Positions 55,501 through 64,000 of a DNA stretch of 64,000 nucleotides are shown here, in pieces (within the stretch, counting starts at the first letter, position 1; each line of letters begins with the position of its first letter). Position numbers and translations under genes: made by a program. The stretch lies in NCBI GenBank assembly GCA_050084515.1, contig CM114273.1, forward strand, positions 12,090,001 to 12,154,000, in the 5' to 3' direction. The notes beneath the pieces are model-generated. The model made no database searches, was not told the origin of the DNA, and was given only the letters and a program-made list of their open reading frames with translations. The stretch comes from Blasia pusilla (lineage: Eukaryota; Marchantiophyta; Marchantiopsida; Blasiales).

Positions 55501-58457
55501 AATACAATCAATAACTAGATCTACAATAGTATGATCTATACCCTCATGTGATCTGGTACGTATGCAGAGAGATAGTAGGTGACATGATGCGGTGAAACTC
55601 TATGTTGGTCTACACCAACTCCATCCTAGCAAAGGTGATTGAAAATCCTTCATAGGCATTGATGCCACATGGGCATATTCCCCCTCCCCAAAACCCGAAC
55701 ATCAAAAACTTCTTTTACATCTCTACCCATCTAATGTAACTTGTTGTGTACCTAACATTGAAAAATCCTCACAAGTATGGGACTCATTCTAGAATGGATA
55801 ACATGAAAATATTGATTGATGATGATGTGTCTACTCCTTAGGACTGGCAAGTTGCTACCAACAAAATTGTAAAACACACTTGTTGGTTACATATTAGCTC
55901 CTTAATACTAACATGGCTCAATCCTCCTGAATGATGTGACCAGTAGCGGCCTGATATGGCTACACATGTCATGACATGAAACTAGATGGTATTTGATGGC
56001 AACATGCAACATTCCTTCTCTTATCGACAAGTCAAACTCCACGATGTTGATGCAGCTTTGTGATTATCGATAATGTAGTGTGGTTGCGAGCAACAATCTG
56101 GAAGAGTATCGCAAAATAGGCATCACAACAATATGGTGATTGAATTGGAGCAGCTACCTAATAACTACATGCATCTATGAGACAATAATTAAGATTTGGA
56201 CATATCAATCAATAATTAACCCTATTTTTTTATTGGATGGTAAACTTAAGCATAGTAACAAAAAGCTAGTGAAGTTACGATCATGAATGTTATCCACTCG
56301 ATATCCACATTACAACGAACACGAAAAATTACAAATTTGGTTGTTCTGAACATGAGTTGGACCTATGAAATATGACATGGCACTACGCGACGATGTCAAA
56401 GTTTGGAGGAATCAAGAAGAACCATCAAACATAAAAGATGTTGAAAGAAATCGATGGATCTTTGTCTATGGGGTCTATGGCCCTTCAAAGCTTCATTAAA
56501 AATAAAGTATATCTCATGCACCCATATCATAGAATCTTATAGCTCCATGCGGCATCCGTTCATGCTGCTAGATAAGGTCATATGGCTGAGATCCACCGTA
56601 TGGACGAGGTTCTACAAGTGGATAAGGTTGGCCATGATCATTGGTATGGTTGGGTTCATCGTCACATTTTCCTCCAACCTCTACACTTTGTAGATGCATT
56701 ATTTTTTTCTAGGTATCCCTCGCTTCAATATTTTAGAAACTTTAAGGCTATGGATTACCATTGTAATTGACTATTACGCGATCCATAGTCTTGATTTGAC
56801 AAAAAACTTGGCAATACTTATATATATATATGCTTTCCAAAAAAAAAAAAAAATAAGTAAAAATAACAAGCAACAAGTCCAAATCTTCACACACACTCCT
56901 ACGAGCCAATTAAGGAAAACGCAATCTCCCATCTACATCGTTCGCCAAAATTTTGGCTACACTCCCTCACGTTTTGGCCCTTCTTGAAAGAAACCCTATA
57001 GTTATTATAAAAATAGCAAGCTAAGATCCTTACTTATAGGGAAAAAGGTCCCCAACTTGCAAACCAACGTAAATATTGCAAAGATCTCACTACGATGCTC
57101 TTCCATGGTAGAATTGCTCTCGCAACAAATCTCTCTTGTGGTGAGAGGCTTGCCATACTCAACACTACTAACATCATATGGCTTTTTAATTTGCCAAGAG
57201 CCTTGATTCTTGACATATGGCATTTAGGCAACAAAAGAATTCGTATTAAAGACTCATGTGTAATAAAAAAAGGTGGAATGTTTTGGGTTGGTTTTAGAGA
57301 TACAGTATGATATTCTCCTAAAATTTTGAGGGGAGTTTCTACAACGAAAACTTACTTTATGCTAACGGCCCACCCAAAGCGCACCCCTTAAAACTATTTT
57401 TAAAGTAGAAAAATACTAACCCACACCCTTGTGGAAAAGAACTAGTGTGGACCCTTCTTGATGTAAGGTAAAAATAGGTTTTAGGATGTAAGGAAATTAG
57501 CATGATGCTAGATTCTCTATCATAGATAAGGCAAGAAGAGACCTTAACTCCATTGGAAGTTGGACATTAGTATAAAAATAAATGCAAGGTGCCGATGTTT
57601 GTGGTTTATGTCCCTAGTTTTATGTGATGTGGTGAACTAAATAGTTTGGACTCTCAAGAATACATCCAAAGCGAACTCATGTGCATCTACCTCCTCCAAC
57701 ACCACTACAAAACTAGAAAACTAGTAAAAACCAAGAAAAAAATATGGATATGGATCTTTCGGATTCATATGTGGATATCAAAGGCCGGAGTACCTTAAGC
57801 TTTGGCAATTGCAGTAAGAGAATCCTTAGGAGGAATTTCTAATAAATAAAAAAAAGATCGATAATGAATCTACATAATTAAAAGAAGATGAATTTAAAAA
57901 ACCCCTTTTATGGCTAACATGTAGGCTTTTTGCATTCCTCTTTGGACACTTTTGAAATGTAAGAACTAAATTAACATAAACGGGTAAATAACATCCCGAG
58001 GAAAACAAAAACGACCTTAGACACGTATCAAAGGGTAAGGAATTAAAAAGCTTACCATGTTAATAATATCAAATGCAAATCACAGTCGCGACGTGTGCGT
58101 AATTGGTTGTCTATAGCAACGTCGCGATTGTTCAAGCACGACCGTCGTGAAGCCGAGCTGAACCCAAACTGAGCTTCAGGGTTTAGGGTTTAACAGCCAG
58201 TATGTGCAGGTCTACGAATTTGAAGTCTTGTCAATTCTTCTCTCGTGTTCTGAATCACCGCGTTTGTTACGATTGGGTTAATCGTATTTGAAGTTCAATT
58301 TGGCGCTCCGCGGATGATCTCACGGAGAGGAACGTGCTCATCATCAATATTAATATCTGTCTAGAGTGTTGGTAATTTTGGAGCTCGCTGTATGGGAAAT
58401 CTCAACATCTGATCGATCTTCAAGTAGGTCGCGGGATTTCGACATCCGCTTCACAAA
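55501..58457. other. Intergenic stretch; nothing recognised until the NRPA1 leader
   Basis: At 55500-58050 the DNA is AT-rich, with frames (56454-56693, 57095-57310) lacking known domains. From about 58080 the composition changes to gene-like, with 'ttcagggtttagggtttaac' (58170-58190), and the presumed 5' leader of NRPA1 follows. No clear TATA box could be chosen. Confidence 0.45.
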
Positions 58458-61400
58458 ATGAAGGTAAGCGTGTCGAGATACTAAATCAACTCCCTCAGTC
58501 ATGTATTCAGCTGGTTGGAGTGAGTTTGTCTGTATGGCGCGGAATCTGTGGTTTGTATTGTACTTTCCCTGCAGTTTATGGACACTTCTCTTAAAAGCTT
58601 TGGTTCTATTTATTTGGTCCTCTGGCGTTTAGGATTTTGGTAGTTTTGATTAGGCACAGGTGATTGAGAGTCCTTGAATGTGTCACAATATTACGTTGGA
58701 TAGTGCACATGTGCTTTGGTCCCAGTTCGCGACTCTTCGTTCTGAGGTCCACTTACTGTTTTTTGGCCAATATCTTCAGGTCGTTTGCAAGGCGATTGAC
58801 GGGGTTGATTTCTCCTTCTACAATGATGACGAAGTGAAAGCCATCAGTGTGAGGCAAATTTTGAATCCAGTTCTTTTCGATAATTTGCGGAATGCGGTGC
58901 CGGGAGGACTGTATGATCAAGCTCTTGGTCCCTTGGATAAATTTTCAAGGTAAAATTCTCAGCTATCTCCAAGTGCCTAAGAATTTATCTTCCTCGGGAA
59001 TTTTATGTCGTCTCTCAGGAATTTACTAAGATTTAGTTTTCCCTCTCAGTTGTGTAACATGTGGACAATCGCCAATGCACTGTCCTGGGCACTGCGGGCA
59101 CATCAACCTTATGCTTCCTGTCTACAATCCGCTTGTGTACAAAATGATGGTGAAAATATATCGATCCATATGTATCTTCTGTCACCACTTCAAGATGCAC
59201 AAAAACAGGGTACGTTTTCTCTCTGATCCAATCTCAATTGCTCCCCTTATGATCCTCACTTAACGGATCTCGGAACTGGGATGCAGTTTCAGACAAAGTC
59301 GGTCTCATTACTTGTATATGTGCAGGTTACACTGTATGCTGATAAGTTGGAACTGATACTCAAAGGGCGGATGGTGGAAGCTATGAATGTCACAGTGAGA
59401 AAGAATGAAAAGAGTGATGGCCAGGATGAGGAAGATGCTGTCTCTGGAGATGAGAATGAGATGCAGAAAGATGAGGAACAAAGTGATTGGCAGGGGGAAG
59501 TGTCTGAGACAGATGTTCACCGACAATTCACTTCCAGCCAAATTGATGCCACCAAAGAGGTTATCAGCCAGTTTTTGTCATCAATTCCGACAAGGAAATG
59601 TGAGAATTGTCTTGCCAACGTCCCCTCAGTAAGAAATGAAGGTGTTGGGAAGCTATTCCAGGTAAGCCTTTCTTTTGGCTTGGATTCCCAGTCTTTGATT
59701 ATGTCTGTCATAATTGTGTGTCGCGCTGGAGTGATTTTCCGTCATCATTCAGTCCATCTTTTTTCCTCATCCAGGTGCCTCTTCCGAAAAATCAAATGGC
59801 TAGCAACATAATGAGGGGTATCAAAAGCATCCTAAATCTATCCGGCGGTAACCAACTAGTAAAGCAAGACGGGGCTTTGATAGATGAGACTGAAGATTCT
59901 GCACGAGGAATTGAGGCTGGAAGTCTCGAGCAAAATATTCTGGCAGCAGATGACACTGATGTTCGCAACGCTACAAAGTTTATCACCCCTTCAGAGGTAT
60001 GTTGCAGTTGAGGAGTTAGCCTCAGAAGCTTTCCTCTATCTCCAAGGATTCAGTACCCATGGTCGCTGATAGTTGAGGTGTAACAGAAAGATGGCCAGTT
60101 TTTTTTACTCCTCAACCTTGGGATGTGAGCTTGTTTCATTTCAGCAGGAGTTTACTTCTCAAGGATGCATGGACAATCCAGGGATTTGGGAATTCCTGTT
60201 TCTCTGTTTATCTGCTTCTTGCATGCTTGGTCTACTCACATTCCCAAGGCAGTCAGTTTTTCACTACAGATTCCCTCTGAAGAATTTCTCTTGCTTCACT
60301 CTGGTTACCAACATTAGATAACCAGAGTGAAGCAAGCCCAGTTGTTAGTACCTCCACTTTTCTGTCTGACGAGGAGAAATGATGGCAGCATTCACAATCA
60401 TACTGGACACTCCTCAGTCGTATGTCTACATAAAACAACTTGAAGCAGTGAAGTAAGTGTTTGGGTAGGATGATTGACACATACGTGTTGATTCTTTTGA
60501 TATTGTTTTATCAGAGGTGTCCCTGTCCAGTCCTTACCTATACTTTATTTTTCCTTGGTTCTCTTCCCAAACATTTTTGTACAGGATTTTATGTATGTGT
60601 AGAGGATGGAATTTGAAAGCCACATAGATCTGGTGAGTGGAAACTATTGGACATTTTTTGGTCTTTTTGGATGCATCTTGCAGGTGACAATATGGAAAGC
60701 AGTCGAGGACTTCAGTTTGGGGACATGTAGATTGTTCACACTTCAAGGATTTAGTTGTGTAATTAGTTGTATCATGCTTAGGACTGCTGTGTTAGTCTTG
60801 GACACTGGACCTCTGTGAAATTGTGATCCACCATGTATACTCTTGTGCAACAGGTTAAAGAGCACATGAGATTTGCTTGGGAGATAGAGCATCGAATTTG
60901 TTCTCTCATCTGGGGTGCACAGGAAAAAGTTGGTCCATCGGCCAGATCCAATGAGAAGGCTTGTGGCTTTGAGATGTTCTTTTTGCGAACTATACTGGTG
61001 ACACCCAACAGGTTTCGACCACCCAACAAAGTTGATGACAATGTATGCCATATTTATCCTTTACTTATTGTGTCCAAGCTTATACCTGTAGTTGATTGTA
61101 TGCATGTATTCCCAAAGTCTGCATCTCCGTTCAGTAGCTTTTAGTCAAATTGTGCTAGGGAATAAGACCTGGGTGCTGATTTTTTGCAGATCTTGGAACA
61201 CCCTCAAAATGTATTTTATAGCAGGGTAATCCAAGCAAACATTTCTCTTACAGAAGCAACCAGAGGAGGAAAGGGAGAAGATGGAACTCCTACCAAGATA
61301 AATTTTTCAAGAGCAACTGCTCTCTGGCTGAATCTTCAAAATTGTGTAAATGCTCTTCTTGACAGTACTACAGGTATGGTTAGTTGCCCTCAACTGTCCT

Positions 61401-64000
61401 ATCAGTGCCACTATGGTTATTTGCTTTGAATCTAATGAAATCTCAAAGCTGGTTGACCGACGAATTCTATGTAACCTTGATTTTTGTCAATTGCCAGCTG
61501 TTGGGAGCAGGGCTGATCAAGGAGGCAATGGTGTACGGCAGCTCCTTGAGAAAAAGGAGGGCCTTTTCCGCATGAACATGATGGGAAAGCGTGTCAATTA
61601 TGCATGCCGCTCAGTTATCTCTCCAGATCCCTACATCTGTGTCAATGAAATTGGGATTCCTCCTTACTTTGCAACTCGATTGACATACCCTGAGGTAAAT
61701 AGTATTTTTTTTTGTCCTCCAGACTATCATAGTTTTGAATTCACTTGCCTTCTTCACGGATTCGTTCCTGCTTTTCGCAGCTAATCTAGAACTGATTTTT
61801 CAATCCTGTCTTATATGTTGTTTTGTTAGAGGGTCACTCCATGGAATGTCCAGCAGCTAAGGGATGCAGTGGAGAATGGTCCCAACACCCACCCTGGTGC
61901 AACTCATGTAGAGGATGAAGAAGGAAAGGTTACCAATTTGGCTACTCTGCCCAAGTACAAACGTGCAGCCATTGCAAAGACACTACTTTCTGCCTCTGGT
62001 GTAGCAACTGCCAATGTTTCGAGGGGTACAGATGCCAATTCAGATGCACCACGGTCTGGTGGGAAAACCGTTTACCGCCATCTACGAACTGGTGACATTT
62101 TACTAGTGAACCGGCAGGTAGGAGCGGCATTTGACTAGTCAATGGACTGGGAGAGTTACTGCCAAACTTGGATAAGCAGTTTGGGAGGCAATTGGTATTC
62201 TAGTGAGAGCAATTAGCACAGGGTGCCCCTCCTGTGCCTAGATTTGTTTTGGAAATACAATACAGTGAATTTTTTCATGTATGCCTGTAATAGTTGAATG
62301 TGTTTTGCAGCCAACTCTTCACAAGCCAGGGGTGATGGCACATAAGGCCCGGGTTCTGAAGGGTGAGAAAACCCTGCGAATGCACTATGCAAACTGCAGG
62401 TAGGAAAGAAATTGAGCTCCAGTCGTTCCACTGAATGGGAGATGTTTGATTGGAAGTGATGTTACAACCATCTAGTGCATGAACTTGGGAGGGATGTGGT
62501 TTAGTCCTTTTCCTTACCAACAGTACAGAACACCATCTGTTTGGATTACTGAAGATTTTTTATGGGATGGTGCTGGTCTCTTGTGCAGCACATATAACGC
62601 AGATTTTGATGGTGACGAAATGAATGTGCATTTTCCACAAGATGAGCTCGGAAGGGCAGAAGGCTATGAAATTGTTAATGCAGATGAGCAATATGTGGTT
62701 CCAACTAGCGGGGATCCAATTCGAGGTCTCATTCAGGTTTCTTGTGCTACGACATGTACTCTGTTGTGATTTCTCTTATTGGGTGATGTTTCTGATGTTT
62801 CTCTTGGTGTCTACAAATCTTGGACAGAAGAAGTTTTATTATTGTAGATCTTAGTACTAGGTCTTAAATTTTTGACAAGGTGTGGAACTATTCTGACGCT
62901 TCTTTTCTGCTGTTAATGCATTGGGGGTTTGATTGATGAAGGATCATATTATTGGTGCTGTGCTGCTCACCAAGCGAGACACGTTCTTAACGAAAGAAGA
63001 GTACCAGCAAATTGTCTATGCTGCATGCGTTTCATCTACTCCTGCAACTTTTACTAATAAAAAAGCGGCTCTAGGTCTGGTTGAACGAGATGCACTTATC
63101 ATCACGCTTGCCCCAGCTATAATGAAACCTAAACGCCTGTGGACTGGGAAGCAGGTTTTTGTCTTTTGCTTTTGTCCTCGCTCTATAGTTCACGGCCTGT
63201 TGTTCTACCATATGAGCTTCTCAACTCTCAGGATGAATTGCTGGTGGATGTCACTTCAATATAGGGTAGAGGCAGAGCAGCATTTAACTTTTTCACCTTA
63301 TTGTGGACAACACTTGTCTTTTCCTCCACCCTTTTTCTTCTTTTTGATTTTTGTTTTGTTTTTCGTTTCTCTTCCATATTTCTGTGTCTACTAAATTTGG
63401 GGGTTGCTATCACAAGGCAAATTATGGTATATTTAAGATATGGCAAGCTCCTAGTAGCATGACTCCCAGCAAAACTAAGAAGGTCTCTTGTGCCAGAAGG
63501 AGAGCTGCTTGAAGAGATGAATACGAAGACTTCTGTGAAGATTACTTCCAGAAGGTTCTTCTTTGGATTGTAATCTGAGCATTTTGTTGCAAGACTTGAA
63601 AATTTATCTGTCTGGCAGGTGATGACAACAGTTTTTAACTACATTACATATGGAAGCCCACCATTCTCGATGTCAGCTGGAGCCAAGGTTCCAAAGGATT
63701 ACTGGGGTGTGAATAGTGGTGAAAATGTTGTTCTGCTGAAAGATAATGAATTGATTTGTGGAGTGATAGATAAAGCACAATTTGGGAAGTATGGCCTTGT
63801 TCATGCCTTTCAGGAGCTTTATGGATCTGCTAGTGCTGGGAAGCTGTTGTCTGTTTTCAGCCGTCTCTTCACATTTTACTTGCAGGTAGAATACCGTCCA
63901 TTGACTCGTCCAACTGCTTTTTGTTGAAATCAGGACCAGTTCTGTTCTCTTAAGTGTGGATGTGATTGTCTTGTAAGGTCTTCCAGATTTTGAATTGATT
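58458..64000 (+). CDS. NRPA1: DNA-directed RNA polymerase I largest subunit (5' part, runs off the window)
   Basis: This is the catalytic subunit of the nucleolar polymerase that makes pre-rRNA. Coding exons found: 58458-58463 (ATG AAG only), 58780-58949, 59050-59209, 59326-59661, 59775-59996, 60854-61042, 61190-61373, 61498-61694, 61830-62117, 62311-62399, 62589-62736, 62942-63154 and 63619-63885. All have GT-AG borders and matching phases. Landmarks: '[20 protein letters not shown]', zinc site '[18 protein letters not shown]', second Cys pairs 'CIFCHH' and 'CENC', an acidic insert (exon 4), '[13 protein letters not shown]', '[20 protein letters not shown]', '[20 protein letters not shown]', '[18 protein letters not shown]', the Mg-binding '[16 protein letters not shown]', and '[17 protein letters not shown]'. 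The insert and '[20 protein letters not shown]' point to Pol I, not Pol II or III. The rest of the gene lies beyond 64000. Confidence 0.95.
60290..60336 (+). repeat. Perfect 18-bp inverted repeat inside an NRPA1 intron
   Basis: 'cttgcttcactctggtta' and 'taaccagagtgaagcaag' are exact complements around an 11-base loop ('ccaacattaga'). It lies in the long intron between the exons ending at 59996 and starting at 60854. It would form a stable hairpin in the pre-mRNA. Confidence 0.9.

Noticed and set aside
56454-57310. Short frames between copy G and NRPA1
   Set aside because: No recognisable motif, poor composition and no splice-linked continuation.
60073-60818. Plus-strand frames at 60073-60321 and 60606-60818 as NRPA1 exons
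   Set aside because: The exon ending at 59996 joins in phase to 60854, giving the family's 'PSEVKEHMR' sequence, so these frames are intronic.

Overview
This is nuclear DNA of a land plant or close streptophyte relative. The evidence is a plant-type intronless GDP-mannose dehydratase, a multi-intron RNA polymerase I largest-subunit gene with GT-AG introns, remains of a plant fructokinase, and dense decayed LTR retrotransposons in AT-rich DNA. A bryophyte or other early-diverging plant would fit, because the transposon family carries a DNMT3-like methyltransferase, a type that persists in mosses but is missing from flowering plants. The sequence alone does not settle the species.

The first ~34 kb is a graveyard of one Ty3/gypsy family. 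Seven pieces are readable: A (minus, 187-5718), B (plus, 8489-15230, split by foreign DNA), E (plus, 18175-22395), F (minus, 22396-24830), D (plus, 25808-26540), C (minus, 28940-34130) and, further right, G (minus, 53730-55500). Overlaying them gives the element's layout: gag (capsid-like region and two CCHC knuckles) - retropepsin - C5 cytosine DNA methyltransferase - reverse transcriptase - RNase H - integrase - SH3-like segment - terminal PHD finger. The methyltransferase is seen in four pieces (A, B, C, D). The PHD finger is seen in three (A, B, C), with a relic in G. In A, protease and methyltransferase motif I share one open frame, so the enzyme was part of Pol and is not a chance neighbour. 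This combination of a DNA methylation writer and a chromatin reader inside one retroelement polyprotein is the main discovery candidate here. Every copy is broken: A has Trp where the catalytic Cys should be, A's integrase lost an Asp, A's PHD has a stop, and C's PHD lost its His.

Between the retroelement pieces lie a two-exon fructokinase pseudogene (5843-6632), a (CT)n tract of about 154 bp (26834-26987), several foldbacks, and long AT-rich stretches in which I see no gene. A different, chromovirus-like integrase relic lies at 52570-53440.

The right half holds the host genes. They are a possible small, probably organelle-targeted membrane protein (41042-41742, tentative), GDP-mannose 4,6-dehydratase (43904-44959, minus) with a GC-rich upstream region containing a TC repeat and a near-perfect 26-bp hairpin, a degenerate minisatellite (45990-47050), and the 5' part of NRPA1, the RNA polymerase I largest subunit (58458 to the window end, 13 coding exons resolved). 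These host genes share no pathway.
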